This document shows, piece after piece, positions 17,956 to 26,936 of a DNA stretch of 64,000 nucleotides. The stretch is from Ignavibacteria bacterium. GTDB taxonomy: Bacteria; Bacteroidota; Ignavibacteria; Tepidaquicellales; Tepidaquicellaceae. The position numbers and the translations under genes were made by a program. Location of the stretch: assembly GCA_019187405.1 (NCBI GenBank), contig JABAQZ010000020.1, positions 1 to 64,000 on the forward strand. The letters run 5' to 3'. The first letter of the stretch is position 1. Each line of letters opens with the position of its first letter. A model generated the notes under the pieces. That model did not search any database. It was not told the origin of the DNA and saw nothing but the letters and a program-made list of their open reading frames with translations.

Positions 17956-18777
17956 ATGGCATTAAGAAAACTAAAACCTACGACACCGGCAACAAGATTT
18001 TATTCTATATCTTCATTTGATGAAATAACAAAGTCAAAACCGGAAAAATCCCTGCTTGCTCCGCTTAAAAAATCAGGCGGAAGAAACAATCTCGGCAGGG
18101 TAACTTCAAGATTCAGAGGAGGAGGACACAAAAGAAGATACAGAATCATTGATTTCAAAAGAACTTCAGAAGGAGAAGCAGAAGTAATCGCGATTGAATA
18201 TGATCCAAACAGAACAGCCAGAATTGCATTGATAAAATACGGTGACGGAAAAAAAGCATACATAATTGCTCCTGAAGGTCTGCAAGTAGGCGAAAAAATT
18301 GAATCAAACAATGAAGCCGATTTAAAATCCGGAAATACATTTACCCTTTCTGCAATTCCGGTTGGTACATTTATTCATAATATAGAATTAAAACCAGGTA
18401 AAGGCGCGCAGCTTGTAAGAAGCGCAGGAACATCTGCTCAGATAATTGCGAAAGATGAAAAGTATTCACAGGTAAAATTACCTTCGGGTGAAGTAAGAAT
18501 GATCAGCAATTCATGCAAGGCAACAATGGGTGTTGTAAGCAATATTGATCACGAAAATATAAGCTATGGTAAAGCCGGCAGAATGAGATGGCTTGGCAGA
18601 AGGCCGCATGTAAGAGGTGTCGCGATGAATCCCGTTGACCATCCGATGGGCGGCGGCGAAGGGAAAACATCAGGCGGAGGTCATCCTGTCAGTCCATGGG
18701 GATTGCCTGCAAAGGGTTATAAGACAAGAAAAAAGAAAAATATTTCTAATAAGTTTATCGTCAAGAAAAGGAAATAA
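17956..18777 (+). CDS. rplB: 50S ribosomal protein L2
   Basis: Complete 273-residue L2. This core 23S rRNA-binding protein near the peptidyl-transferase centre is recognised by [15 protein letters not shown], the RNA-binding domain and the C-terminal [20 protein letters not shown] loop with the conserved His. It starts at ATG 17956 (MALRKLKP, the normal N-terminus). It is the first gene of the array here; in most bacteria four S10-operon genes would come before it, so this operon is split. Confidence 0.98.
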   Translation: MALRKLKPTTPATRFYSISSFDEITKSKPEKSLLAPLKKSGGRNNLGRVTSRFRGGGHKRRYRIIDFKRTSEGEAEVIAIEYDPNRTARIALIKYGDGKKAYIIAPEGLQVGEKIESNNEADLKSGNTFTLSAIPVGTFIHNIELKPGKGAQLVRSAGTSAQIIAKDEKYSQVKLPSGEVRMISNSCKATMGVVSNIDHENISYGKAGRMRWLGRRPHVRGVAMNPVDHPMGGGEGKTSGGGHPVSPWGLPAKGYKTRKKKNISNKFIVKKRK

Positions 18778-18782
18778 AATTA

Positions 18783-19073
18783 ATGTCAAGATCACTTAAA
18801 AAAGGTCCTTATCTGGATTTCAAGTTAATAGAAAAGATAGAAAAACTGAATGCACAGAAGCAGAAGAAAGTCATAAAGACATGGTCGAGGTCTTGTACTA
18901 TCACGCCGGATTTCGTTGGTCATACATTTGCCGTTCACAACGGTAATAAATTTATACCTGTATATATTTCAGAAAACATGGTAGGTCACAAACTCGGTGA
19001 ATTTTCTCATACGAGAACTTTCAGAGCGCATTCAGGACAGAGAAAAGAAGAAAAAGCCGGAGGTAAATCCTGA
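18783..19073 (+). CDS. rpsS: 30S ribosomal protein S19
   Basis: S19 of 96 residues, binding the head of 16S rRNA with S13. [12 protein letters not shown] is the standard N-terminus and [13 protein letters not shown] the conserved core. Its TGA stop overlaps the ATG of rplV by one base (TGATG), so the two are translationally coupled. A short basic C-terminal tail follows the core. Confidence 0.98.
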   Translation: MSRSLKKGPYLDFKLIEKIEKLNAQKQKKVIKTWSRSCTITPDFVGHTFAVHNGNKFIPVYISENMVGHKLGEFSHTRTFRAHSGQRKEEKAGGKS

Positions 19074-19435
19074 TGGAAGCAAGAGCATTAAAAAGATATA
19101 TTGGTTCATCTCCCAGAAAAATGAGACTGGTTGTGGATCTTATAAGAAATAAAAGAGTCGATGAAGCGCTTGGCATACTTCGCTTCACAAACAAGAATGC
19201 TGCAAAGGTCGTTGAGAAAACACTTCTCTCAGCTTACAGCAACTTAATAAACAAGCTTGATTCGGGAAGACTTGATAAGAATGAAGTAATAATAAAAGAG
19301 GCTTATGTAAATGAAGGACCTTCAATGAAAAGAATACTTCCAGCACCGCAGGGTAGAGCTTTCAGAATCAAAAAAAGATCCTCTCATCTGACACTCATAG
19401 TAAAACAATTAACTGAAAATAATAAACAACAATAA
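19073..19435 (+). CDS. rplV: 50S ribosomal protein L22
   Basis: L22 of 120 residues, lining the peptide exit tunnel. The SSPRKMRLVVDLIR motif near the N-terminus and the long hairpin ending PAPQGRAFRIKKRSSHLT are intact. The hairpin is where macrolide-resistance changes occur in other bacteria. It starts within the rpsS stop codon. An aaaggag Shine-Dalgarno sequence for rpsC begins near its end. Confidence 0.97.
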   Translation: MEARALKRYIGSSPRKMRLVVDLIRNKRVDEALGILRFTNKNAAKVVEKTLLSAYSNLINKLDSGRLDKNEVIIKEAYVNEGPSMKRILPAPQGRAFRIKKRSSHLTLIVKQLTENNKQQ

Positions 19436-19444
19436 AGGAGAATT

Positions 19445-20077
19445 TTGGGACAAAAAACACATCCGATAGGATTCAGATTAGGTGTAATAAATACCTGGGA
19501 TTCAAACTGGTATGATGACAAAAGTTTTGCACAAAAACTCATGGAAGATGCCGAAATCAGAAATTATCTGAGAAAAAGACTTGAAAAAGCGGGTTTGGCT
19601 AATGTAACAATTGAAAGGACTTTAAAGAAAATTAATCTGACGATTCACACTTCAAAGCCGGGATTTGTAATTGGTAAAAGTGGTAAAGAGATTTCACAGC
19701 TTGAAAGTGAGATAAAAAAGATCACCAGTAAGGATGTTAAGATTAACGTATTTGAGATAAAAAGACCGGAGTTAAATGCAATGCTTGTTGCAGAAAATGT
19801 TGCTTCACAGTTGGCTCACAGGGTTTCATTTAGAAGAGCTATGAAATCAGCAATTACTTCTACCATGAGAATGGGAGCCGAAGGAATAAAGATAATGTGT
19901 TCAGGTAGACTTGGCGGAGCTGAAATTGCCCGAACCGAGCAGTATAAAGAGGGAAGGATACCGCTTCAGACGATAAGGGCTGATATAGATTATGCATCAG
20001 TAACTGCTCATACTGTTTACGGAGCAATCGGAGTAAAAGTCTGGATCTGCAGAGGCGAAAAACATTCAAGAAATTAG
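19445..20077 (+). CDS. rpsC: 30S ribosomal protein S3
   Basis: S3 of 210 residues, part of the mRNA entry channel. It contains the KH domain ([13 protein letters not shown]) and the C-terminal [20 protein letters not shown] region. It starts at TTG 19445, which encodes the universally conserved [13 protein letters not shown], with AAAGGAG 5 bases upstream. The TTG is certain because no other start would keep this N-terminus. Confidence 0.98.
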   Translation: MGQKTHPIGFRLGVINTWDSNWYDDKSFAQKLMEDAEIRNYLRKRLEKAGLANVTIERTLKKINLTIHTSKPGFVIGKSGKEISQLESEIKKITSKDVKINVFEIKRPELNAMLVAENVASQLAHRVSFRRAMKSAITSTMRMGAEGIKIMCSGRLGGAEIARTEQYKEGRIPLQTIRADIDYASVTAHTVYGAIGVKVWICRGEKHSRN

Positions 20078-20103
20078 AAAATTTTTAACCGGAGTCATAG
20101 ATT

Positions 20104-20514
20104 ATGTTAATGCCCAAAAGGGTAAAATTCAGAAAAGCACAAAGAGGACATCTCAGAGGAAATGCAGGAAGGGGACACAGTGTATCTTTTGGATCATTTG
20201 GTCTTAAAGCAATGGAGCCGGCATGGATTACCGACAGACAGATAGAGGCGGCAAGAATTGCATTAACCAGGCACATGAAAAGAGATGGAAAGGTTTTTAT
20301 AAGAATATTCCCTGATAAACCAGTTTCAAAAAAGCCTGCTGAAACAAGAATGGGTAAGGGAAAAGGAGCGCCGGAATTTTGGGTAGCAGTGGTAAGACCT
20401 GGACGGGTAATGTTCGAAGTTTCGGGTGTTACGGAGAATATTGCGGAGGAAGCTTTGAAACTTGCAGCATATAAACTTCCCATTAAAACAAAGTTTGTTA
20501 AAAGAATAGATTAA
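20104..20514 (+). CDS. rplP: 50S ribosomal protein L16
   Basis: L16 of 136 residues, near the A site of the large subunit. [15 protein letters not shown] is the canonical start and the conserved [16 protein letters not shown] loop is present. Size and start are ordinary. It sits between rpsC and rpmC as in other bacteria. Confidence 0.98.
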   Translation: MLMPKRVKFRKAQRGHLRGNAGRGHSVSFGSFGLKAMEPAWITDRQIEAARIALTRHMKRDGKVFIRIFPDKPVSKKPAETRMGKGKGAPEFWVAVVRPGRVMFEVSGVTENIAEEALKLAAYKLPIKTKFVKRID

Positions 20515-20531
20515 TCTTAATTACAACGCAA

Positions 20532-20750
20532 ATGAAACCTCATCAGATTAGAGAAATGGAAGAAAATGAAATTAAAAATTCTCTTTCAGAAAGTTATGAA
20601 TCGCTTGAGAACTTCAGATTCAGACATGCAACCGGTCAGCTTGAAAATTATAAATCATTGACAAATACAAGAAAAGACATAGCAAGATTGAAGACGATAA
20701 TAAGAGAAAGAGAGTTAAAAATAAACGAAAAGCTGAATAAGAAAAAATAA
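20532..20750 (+). CDS. rpmC: 50S ribosomal protein L29
   Basis: L29 of 72 residues, a helical hairpin at the tunnel exit and part of the docking site for SRP and trigger factor. The pattern is an EMEENEIKN first helix, [12 protein letters not shown] in the turn (usually FxLRxQxATGQLEN) and [11 protein letters not shown] in the second helix. It starts at ATG 20532. Confidence 0.96.
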   Translation: MKPHQIREMEENEIKNSLSESYESLENFRFRHATGQLENYKSLTNTRKDIARLKTIIRERELKINEKLNKKK

Positions 20751-20764
20751 ATAAATATTAACAG

Positions 20765-21070
20765 ATGGCAGAAGAAACAAATGAAATAAACAAAACGGAA
20801 AAAGCATCAAAAACAACTCATTCAGGGATGAGAAAAACCAGAATTGGGAAAGTATTGAGCAACAAGATGGATAAGACAGTTATTGTCAGTGAAGAGAAAA
20901 GAATTATTCATCCTATATATAAAAAGTATTTTAAAAAGACGACCAAATTTTCCGTTCATGATCCGAAAAACGAATGCAGCATCGGTGATAAAGTAAAAAT
21001 CATGGAGACAAGACCTCTTAGCAAAACAAAGAGATGGAGACTTGTGGAAATAGTAGAAAAAGTAAAATAA
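20765..21070 (+). CDS. rpsQ: 30S ribosomal protein S17
   Basis: S17 of 101 residues. The usual core ([19 protein letters not shown], then [14 protein letters not shown] and [15 protein letters not shown]) is preceded by about 20 polar residues ([14 protein letters not shown]). The core would begin at Met22 (21st codon after 20765). The ATG at 20765 fits the gap after rpmC and is kept, but an internal start at Met22 cannot be excluded. Confidence 0.96.
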   Translation: MAEETNEINKTEKASKTTHSGMRKTRIGKVLSNKMDKTVIVSEEKRIIHPIYKKYFKKTTKFSVHDPKNECSIGDKVKIMETRPLSKTKRWRLVEIVEKVK

Positions 21071-21103
21071 ATTATTCACTTAGTCATAATAACGAGATAA
21101 ACA

Positions 21104-21472
21104 ATGATTCAGGAAGAAACCAATTTAGTCGTTGCTGATAACTCCGGCGCTAAATCTGTAAGATGTATAAGAGTACTCGGCGGGTCTGACAGAAGATATG
21201 CGGGAGTAGGTGATGTCATAGTAGTGACTGTAAAATCCGCAATTCCCGGCGGAACCGTAAAAAAGGGTGAAGTTTCGAGGGCAGTAATTGTCAGAACGGC
21301 AAAGGAGACCCGGAGAAAAGACGGAACATATATTAAGTTTGATGAAAACGCTGCAGTACTTATTAATAATCAAAATGAACCCAAGGGGACAAGAATTTTT
21401 GGACCAGTGGCACGAGAGCTGAGAGACAGGCAGTTTATGAAAATTATTTCATTAGCTCCGGAAGTAATATAA
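21104..21472 (+). CDS. rplN: 50S ribosomal protein L14
   Basis: Complete 122-residue L14, at the subunit interface. It begins [17 protein letters not shown] and ends [11 protein letters not shown], both canonical, with the [17 protein letters not shown] core. It starts at ATG 21104. Confidence 0.98.
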   Translation: MIQEETNLVVADNSGAKSVRCIRVLGGSDRRYAGVGDVIVVTVKSAIPGGTVKKGEVSRAVIVRTAKETRRKDGTYIKFDENAAVLINNQNEPKGTRIFGPVARELRDRQFMKIISLAPEVI

Positions 21473-21487
21473 ATTTATCTGAAAAAA

Positions 21488-21838
21488 ATGAGTAAAACAA
21501 ATTTTAAAACAAGACTCAAGAAAAACGATACCGTAAAAGTAATTTCGGGGAATTCCAGAGGAGCAATCGGCAAACTGCTGTTTGTTGACAGGGATAAAGG
21601 AAAGGTTATAGTCGAAGGTGTAAATATTATGCACAGGCACACAAAACCAAACCAGAAAAATCCTCAGGGCGGAATAATAAGGAGAGAAGCTCCGATCAAT
21701 ATATCAAACGTAATGCTGATGTGTCCAAAGACAAATCAGCCGACAAGGATAGGTATGAATGTAATTAAAGATGAGAATACGGGTAAAGTTACAAGAATGA
21801 GAACAAGTAAAAAATCAGGCGAAATAATTATCAGCTAA
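21488..21838 (+). CDS. rplX: 50S ribosomal protein L24
   Basis: L24 of 116 residues, an assembly initiator of the large subunit with a KOW domain ([20 protein letters not shown]). [21 protein letters not shown] is the conserved middle section. It starts at ATG 21488 and is followed 7 bp later by rplE. Confidence 0.97.
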   Translation: MSKTNFKTRLKKNDTVKVISGNSRGAIGKLLFVDRDKGKVIVEGVNIMHRHTKPNQKNPQGGIIRREAPINISNVMLMCPKTNQPTRIGMNVIKDENTGKVTRMRTSKKSGEIIIS

Positions 21839-21845
21839 TTCAAAG

Positions 21846-22505
21846 ATGGCAAAAACCAAACAAGAAAGACAAAAGGTAAAAGATACCTCCAAGCAGCAGA
21901 CTGGTAAACAAGAATCTAAAACAAAGGAAGTCTTTGTAGAGGAGAAAGTTCCCGTAAGACTTCTCATGCAGTACAGAGAAAAAATGGTACCGGAGCTGAT
22001 GAAAAAATTCAATTATAAAAACATAATGCAGACGCCTCAGCTTAAGAAAATAAATATTAATGTGGGTGTTGGAGCAGCAACGCAGGACGCAAAGCTTATC
22101 GATTCGACTGTAAAGGAAATTGAAGCAATAACCGGACAGAAGCCAACGGTAGTAAAAGCTAAAAAATCGGTTTCAAACTTCAAGCTGAGAGAAGGGATGA
22201 ATATTGGAGTTAGAGTTACTTTAAGGAATGCAAGGATGTATGAATTCCTCGACAGATTTATAAATGTTTCAATACCGCGGATCAGGGATTTCAGGGGATT
22301 GTCGGATAAGAGTTTTGACGGCAGGGGAAATTACTCGCTTGGAATTAAAGAGCATATAATTTTTCCAGAGGTTAATGTAGATAATGTGAGCAGGATATTC
22401 GGAATGGATATAACATTTGTTACATCTGCAAAAACAGATGAGGAGTCGCTGGAGTTGCTTAAGCAGTTTGGATTACCATTTATTACAAAACAGTCAAAAA
22501 ATTAA
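21846..22505 (+). CDS. rplE: 50S ribosomal protein L5 with N-terminal extension
   Basis: L5 of 219 residues, binding 5S rRNA. The core starts near residue 39 ([17 protein letters not shown]) and ends in the usual [15 protein letters not shown]. About 38 extra residues at the N-terminus are charged and low-complexity ([19 protein letters not shown]), making the protein about 40 residues longer than normal. An internal start at Met40 exists but lies inside the conserved helix, so the long form is preferred. The tail may contact rRNA. Confidence 0.95.
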   Translation: MAKTKQERQKVKDTSKQQTGKQESKTKEVFVEEKVPVRLLMQYREKMVPELMKKFNYKNIMQTPQLKKININVGVGAATQDAKLIDSTVKEIEAITGQKPTVVKAKKSVSNFKLREGMNIGVRVTLRNARMYEFLDRFINVSIPRIRDFRGLSDKSFDGRGNYSLGIKEHIIFPEVNVDNVSRIFGMDITFVTSAKTDEESLELLKQFGLPFITKQSKN

Positions 22506-22512
22506 AAACACC

Positions 22513-22782
22513 ATGGCAAGAAAAGCTTTAATTGCAAAGCAAAAAAGAAGAGAAAGAATTGTGCAGAAATATGCACAAAAAAGAAAAGAGCTTAAAGAAA
22601 AAGGTGATTACGAGGCATTGCAGAAACTGCCGAGAGACAGCAGCGCAACAAGACTGAATAACAGATGCAATTTAACAGGAAGAGTCAGGGGATATTACAG
22701 GAAGTTTGGAATGTCAAGATTAGCATTCAGAGAATTATCGCTGCAAGGGAAGATTCCCGGAGTAGTAAAATCAAGTTGGTAA
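22513..22782 (+). CDS. rpsN: 30S ribosomal protein S14 (zinc-independent form)
   Basis: S14 of 89 residues, starting at ATG 22513 as [16 protein letters not shown]. The open frame runs further upstream into rplE, but that part has no S14 similarity. The CxxC pairs of the 61-residue zinc form are missing. The conserved C-terminal [20 protein letters not shown] and the final KSSW are present. Confidence 0.97.
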   Translation: MARKALIAKQKRRERIVQKYAQKRKELKEKGDYEALQKLPRDSSATRLNNRCNLTGRVRGYYRKFGMSRLAFRELSLQGKIPGVVKSSW

Positions 22783-22807
22783 ATAAAGAATCAGGAGAAA
22801 ATAAATA

Positions 22808-23206
22808 ATGTCAATGTCAGATCCGGTATCGGATTATCTTACAAGATTACGAAATGCAATCAAAGCTGAAAAGAAATCGGTAGATGTACCTTATTCGAAT
22901 TTCAAAGCAGCCATCAGCGAGATACTAAAAAAATCTTCGTTCATTGAAGATTATAAAGTAATAGAATCTGAGGATAAGTTTAAGCATTTATCCATAAAGC
23001 TCAGATACAACGACGGTGAGAGTGTGATTTTAGGATTAAAAAGAATTAGCAAGCCGGGAATAAGAAAATACGTTTCGAATGAAGATCTTCCTCGTGTAAG
23101 AAACGGAATGGGCATAGCAATAGTGTCAACTTCAAAAGGTTTGATGACAGACAAGGAAGCAAGAAATTTAAAAGTAGGCGGCGAAGTCGTCTGCGAAGTG
23201 TGGTAA
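22808..23206 (+). CDS. rpsH: 30S ribosomal protein S8
   Basis: S8 of 132 residues, a primary 16S rRNA binder and, in E. coli, the repressor of the spc operon. MSDPVSDYLTRLRNAI opens the protein and ISKPGIRKYV plus GMGIAIVSTSKGLMTDKEAR are diagnostic. A caggag Shine-Dalgarno sequence lies upstream of ATG 22808; a second Met two codons later is also possible. Confidence 0.98.
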   Translation: MSMSDPVSDYLTRLRNAIKAEKKSVDVPYSNFKAAISEILKKSSFIEDYKVIESEDKFKHLSIKLRYNDGESVILGLKRISKPGIRKYVSNEDLPRVRNGMGIAIVSTSKGLMTDKEARNLKVGGEVVCEVW

Positions 23207-23228
23207 TAAATTTTTAACAGAATAATTC

Positions 23229-23768
23229 ATGAGCAGAATTGGAAAAAAGCCGGTAATTATTACCGATAAAGTTAAGATAAACCAAAAAGACAGGAATCTT
23301 GAAGTATCAGGACCCAACGGTTCACTTAAGCTTGATTTGAAAGAAGGCATCAATGTAAATATCACAGGCAATGAAATATTGCTGACAAGAGAAAACGAAA
23401 CAAAAAAAGTAAGGGCTCTGCACGGATTATACAGATCACTGTTGCAGAACATGGTAACCGGAGTTAGCGAGGGATTTTCAAAAAAGCTGGAGCTTGTTGG
23501 TATAGGATACAGAGCCGAAATAAAAGACAAGAATTTAGTTCTGATGCTTGGATTTTCACATCCGACAATATTTTGTCCACCTGATGATATAAAGCTGGAA
23601 GTTCCAAACCCTAACACAATAATAATCAAAGGAGCAAATAAAGAGCTCGTAGGGCTTGTAGCTGCAAAAATTCGCTCGTTCAGACAGCCTGAACCTTATA
23701 AAGGAAAAGGCATAAAGTATGAGAATGAATACATTAGAAGAAAAGCCGGAAAGACGGCAGCAAAATAA
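23229..23768 (+). CDS. rplF: 50S ribosomal protein L6
   Basis: L6 of 179 residues, near the sarcin-ricin loop. It starts MSRIGKKPVI and has GVSEGFSKKLELVGIGYRAE and the C-terminal EPYKGKGIKYENEYIRRKAGK, all canonical. It is full length, with an ordinary start at ATG 23229. Confidence 0.98.
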   Translation: MSRIGKKPVIITDKVKINQKDRNLEVSGPNGSLKLDLKEGINVNITGNEILLTRENETKKVRALHGLYRSLLQNMVTGVSEGFSKKLELVGIGYRAEIKDKNLVLMLGFSHPTIFCPPDDIKLEVPNPNTIIIKGANKELVGLVAAKIRSFRQPEPYKGKGIKYENEYIRRKAGKTAAK

Positions 23769-23786
23769 TTTAAGTTTAGCAATAAA

Positions 23787-24158
23787 ATGAATTCAATAAA
23801 AAAAGGTAAAAAAAGAAGACAAAGAATAAAGTTTCAGATCAGGAAAAAGATTAACGGTACAACTGAGAGACCAAGACTCGTTGTTTTCAGAAGTCTGAAA
23901 AATATATATGCTCAGTTAGTGGATGATTCAAATTCAAAGACACTATTGACTGTTTCTACAAAGTCAAAAGATGTAGCCGAAAAGATAAGTGCTTTAAAAA
24001 GCAATATAGAGAAAAGCAAGCTGATAGGAAAAATTACAGCGGAAAGAGCAATATCCAGCAACATAAAAACAGTTGTATTTGACAGAAACGGATATTTATT
24101 TCACGGCAGAGTTAAAGCTCTTGCCGAAGGAGCCCGGGAAGGTGGTTTAAACTTCTGA
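23787..24158 (+). CDS. rplR: 50S ribosomal protein L18
   Basis: L18 of 123 residues, which binds 5S rRNA with L5. [20 protein letters not shown] is the key motif and [23 protein letters not shown] the conserved C-terminus (quoted in part). It starts at ATG 23787. The next protein gene, rpsE, is 144 bp away instead of the usual few bases because a tRNA gene lies between. Confidence 0.97.
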   Translation: MNSIKKGKKRRQRIKFQIRKKINGTTERPRLVVFRSLKNIYAQLVDDSNSKTLLTVSTKSKDVAEKISALKSNIEKSKLIGKITAERAISSNIKTVVFDRNGYLFHGRVKALAEGAREGGLNF

Positions 24159-24204
24159 ATAATATGAGTATATTTCAATGTTTAAACAACAATTATACAA
24201 AAAT

Positions 24205-24275
24205 TCTCGGGTCGTCTAATGGCAGGACAGCGGCCTTTGGAGCCGTATGTGGAGGTTCGAATCCTCCCCTGAGAA
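24205..24275 (+). tRNA. tRNA-Gln (anticodon TTG) inside the spc ribosomal cluster
   Basis: Cloverleaf read directly from the sequence: acceptor TCTCGGG/CCTGAGA (one G-U), D stem GTC/GAC with loop TAATGGCAG, anticodon stem GCGGC/GCCGT, loop CTTTGGA with TTG at positions 34-36, and T arm GGAGG/CCTCC with TTCGAAT. The discriminator is A and CCA is not encoded. It is 46 bp after rplR and 27 bp before rpsE, same strand, so it is likely cut out of the ribosomal-protein mRNA. Confidence 0.95.
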
Positions 24276-24302
24276 CAATTTTATTTTAACGAAATTAAAT
24301 TA

Positions 24303-24815
24303 ATGCTGAAAAAAAAGAATTACAAAGCCGGAGATCTTGAGCTTAAGGAAAAAATGGTTCACATTGGCCGCGTTGCAAAAGTAGTAAAAGGAGGCCGAAG
24401 ATTCAGTTTTTCTGCAGTAACGGTTGTAGGTGACGGAAAAGGTCATGTAGGAATCGGATTAGGGAAAGCAAACGAAGTTACTGATTCGATCAGAAAGAGT
24501 GTGGAGGATGCAAAGAAAAATGTAATTTCCGTACCGATAACTAAAGGAACCATACCGCATGAAATAATCGGCAAATACGGAGCTGCGAAAGTAATGTTAA
24601 AGCCGGCATCACCGGGAACGGGAATCATTGCAGGCGGCGGAGTAAGAGCAGTACTTGAATCTGCGGGAGTTCAGGATGTTCTCACAAAACTTCTTGGTTC
24701 ATCAAACCCTCACAATGTAGTAAAAGCAACTATAAGAGCATTGCTTTCTTTAAGTGATGCGAAAGCCGCATCCGAAAGAAGAGGGCTTACATTGGCTGAA
24801 TTATTCTCGAATTAA
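24303..24815 (+). CDS. rpsE: 30S ribosomal protein S5
   Basis: S5 of 170 residues, important for decoding accuracy. [20 protein letters not shown] is the double-stranded RNA-binding motif and [19 protein letters not shown] the second conserved block. It starts at ATG 24303 and directly follows the embedded tRNA-Gln; the first bases of its mRNA could be produced by tRNA 3'-end processing. Confidence 0.98.
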   Translation: MLKKKNYKAGDLELKEKMVHIGRVAKVVKGGRRFSFSAVTVVGDGKGHVGIGLGKANEVTDSIRKSVEDAKKNVISVPITKGTIPHEIIGKYGAAKVMLKPASPGTGIIAGGGVRAVLESAGVQDVLTKLLGSSNPHNVVKATIRALLSLSDAKAASERRGLTLAELFSN

Positions 24816-24834
24816 TTTACAAAGAAGATAAAGT

Positions 24835-25020
24835 ATGATGATAAAAATTACACAAACAAGAAGCGTTATCGGGAGACTTAAAAAGCAGAAGCAGACCATA
24901 GAAGCACTTGGTCTTGGAAGACCAAATTACTTTACGGTTAAAAAAGATACTCCGCAGATAAGGGGCATGATTAATGTTGTGAAGCATCTTGTAAAAGTTG
25001 ATGAAAATTATAAGCAGTAA
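24835..25020 (+). CDS. rpmD: 50S ribosomal protein L30
   Basis: L30 of 61 residues: [20 protein letters not shown], the [16 protein letters not shown] loop and the terminal VKHLVKVDE are all canonical. The protein starts at ATG 24835, and a second ATG follows directly. It is followed by an unusual 120-bp gap holding a terminator-like hairpin before rplO. Confidence 0.95.
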   Translation: MMIKITQTRSVIGRLKKQKQTIEALGLGRPNYFTVKKDTPQIRGMINVVKHLVKVDENYKQ

Positions 25021-25076
25021 TCGCAGTTGAAAAAAATTAATGTTCAAAAGACATTATATTAATTGAATATTGACGG

Positions 25077-25113
25077 TTCCTTTGCTTAAAATCAACAGCA
25101 AAGGAATTTTATT
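25077..25113 (+). terminator. Terminator-like hairpin between rpmD and rplO
   Basis: ttcctttgc (25077-25085) pairs perfectly with gcaaaggaa (25098-25106), with a 12-nt loop and two further G-U pairs at the base. The run ttttattt follows. It lies inside a ribosomal operon, between two genes that must both be made, so it would act as a partial terminator, an attenuator or an RNA-processing site. The gap around it (25021-25141) is the longest tRNA-free gap between neighbouring ribosomal-protein genes here. Confidence 0.65.
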
Positions 25114-25141
25114 TATTTGGAATTTAAAGAAAAATTATTTA

Positions 25142-25600
25142 ATGGATATCTTAAGCAATCTTAAACCTGCAGAGGGTTCACGAAGAAGGAAAAAACGAGT
25201 TGGAAGAGGTCAGGGATCTGGACATGGCGGAACTTCCACAAGAGGACATAAAGGCCAGCATTCGAGATCGGGCGCTAAATTCAGAGCATGGTTTGAAGGT
25301 GGTCAGATGCCATTGCAAAGGAGAGTTCCTAAATTCGGATTTAAAAACATTAACCGAATAGAATACAACATTTTGAATGTAAGTGATTTACAAGAACTAA
25401 TAGATAAAGGTAAACTCAGCGAAAAGAAAATCAATAAAGAATTTTTGATTAAGAATAAGATAATAAAAGGTAAAAAACTTATGCTAAAAATTTTGGGTAA
25501 TGGTGAGTTGAAAGCTTCTCTCGAGATTACGGCAGATGCATTCAGCAAATCAGCAGTTGAAAAAATTGAAAAAGCCGGAGGAAAAGCAGTTACTTTATGA
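25142..25600 (+). CDS. rplO: 50S ribosomal protein L15
   Basis: L15 of 152 residues. ATG 25142 gives MDILSNLKPAEGSRRRKKRV, the expected N-terminus. An in-frame TTG 72 bp upstream would add 24 residues without similarity and would lie in the hairpin, so it is rejected. GRGQGSGHGGTSTRGHKGQ is diagnostic. The stop overlaps the secY start (ATGA), so secY translation is probably coupled to it. Confidence 0.96.
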   Translation: MDILSNLKPAEGSRRRKKRVGRGQGSGHGGTSTRGHKGQHSRSGAKFRAWFEGGQMPLQRRVPKFGFKNINRIEYNILNVSDLQELIDKGKLSEKKINKEFLIKNKIIKGKKLMLKILGNGELKASLEITADAFSKSAVEKIEKAGGKAVTL

Positions 25601-26931
25601 GCGGATTTATTGACAGCATAAGAAACATATTCAAAATTGAGGAGCTGAGAAACAGACTTCTGTTTACGCTCGGATTGCTTGTTGTGGTAAGAATAGGAGC
25701 ACACATTACGCTTCCGGGAATAGATGCATCGCTGCTTGCCGAGGCGCAAAAAAACCAGGCAAGCAATACTTTGTTTGGACTTTATGATTTGTTTGTCGGA
25801 GGTGCATTTCAGAATGCGGCGATTTTTGCATTAGGTATCATGCCATACATCAGCGCTTCAATTATCATTCAGCTGCTTGGGGCTGTTTTCCCTTATTTTC
25901 AAAAGCTTCAGAAAGAAGGCGAGGATGGTAGAAAGAAAATTAATCAACTGACGAGAATCGGAACGATACCGGTTGCAGCGCTTCAGGCCTGGGGTGTCAG
26001 CGTACAGCTTGCAAGCAGAAACGTAGGAGGCATCAGCGTAATAAGTCCGGAAATTTCTTCCTGGATGTTTACATTTTCTACGGTCATCATACTTACTGCC
26101 GGAACCGTATTTATGATGTGGCTCGGCGAGCAGATAACCGAGCGCGGCATTGGCAACGGAATATCTTTGATTATTTTTATTGGTATCATTGACAGATTCC
26201 CGTATGCGATATTTGATGAATATCAGATAGTATCATCGGGAGCAAGGAATATATTAATTGAAATAATTTACATTGCTGCATTGCTATTTATAATTGCCGG
26301 AGTAATTGCAGTTACGGTGGCAACGAGAAAAATCCCGGTTCAATATGCAAAAAGAGTTATAGGCAGAAAAGTATTCGGAGGTGTTACGCAGTATATCCCG
26401 ATGAAAGTTAATTCAGCTGGTGTAATGCCGCTTATATTTGCACAGTCAATTATGTTTATACCGAGCACGTTTTTATCATTTTTCCCTAACAGCGAATTCA
26501 TGCAGGGTATTTCAAGATATTTTGATTATACGAGCTGGACATATTCGATTGTTTATGCACTATTGATTATATTCTTTACATATTTTTATACTGCGATTGC
26601 ATTTAATCCAAAGGATGTATCTGACAACATGAAAAAGCAGGGAGGATTTATTCCCGGAGTCAGACCAGGAAAACCAACATCCGATTACATTGATAATATT
26701 TTGACAAAGATTACATTGCCCGGAGCAATATTTCTGGCAATCATTGCAATACTTCCGACGTTTCTGATGAATCTCGGAGTAACAACAGGGCTTGCTTCAT
26801 TTTTTGGAGGCACGAGCCTTTTGATTATTGTCGGCGTAGCTCTTGATACACTTCAGCAGATAGAGTCGCATTTGCTAATGAGACATTATGACGGATTTAT
26901 GAAAAGCGGCAGGTTAAAAGCCAGAAGATAG
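25597..26931 (+). CDS. secY: Protein translocase subunit SecY
   Basis: SecY of 444 residues, the pore of the Sec translocon with ten membrane helices. Conserved points are GIMPYISASIIIQLL (plug-helix region), GEQITERGIGNGISLIIF, the cytosolic VATRKIPVQYAKR loop, and the C-terminal SGRLKARR that contacts SecA or the ribosome. It lies in the standard place after rplO, overlapping it by 4 bp. It exports the many signal-peptide proteins of this window. Confidence 0.98.
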   Translation: MSGFIDSIRNIFKIEELRNRLLFTLGLLVVVRIGAHITLPGIDASLLAEAQKNQASNTLFGLYDLFVGGAFQNAAIFALGIMPYISASIIIQLLGAVFPYFQKLQKEGEDGRKKINQLTRIGTIPVAALQAWGVSVQLASRNVGGISVISPEISSWMFTFSTVIILTAGTVFMMWLGEQITERGIGNGISLIIFIGIIDRFPYAIFDEYQIVSSGARNILIEIIYIAALLFIIAGVIAVTVATRKIPVQYAKRVIGRKVFGGVTQYIPMKVNSAGVMPLIFAQSIMFIPSTFLSFFPNSEFMQGISRYFDYTSWTYSIVYALLIIFFTYFYTAIAFNPKDVSDNMKKQGGFIPGVRPGKPTSDYIDNILTKITLPGAIFLAIIAILPTFLMNLGVTTGLASFFGGTSLLIIVGVALDTLQQIESHLLMRHYDGFMKSGRLKARR

Positions 26932-26936
26932 AGTGA

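Noticed and set aside
22417-22512. Upstream extension of rpsN into rplE
   Set aside because: S14 has a conserved start [13 protein letters not shown] at 22513; the extension is out-of-frame rplE sequence.
25070-25141. Upstream TTG start for rplO
   Set aside because: The added 24 residues do not match L15 and the codons lie in a terminator-like hairpin.
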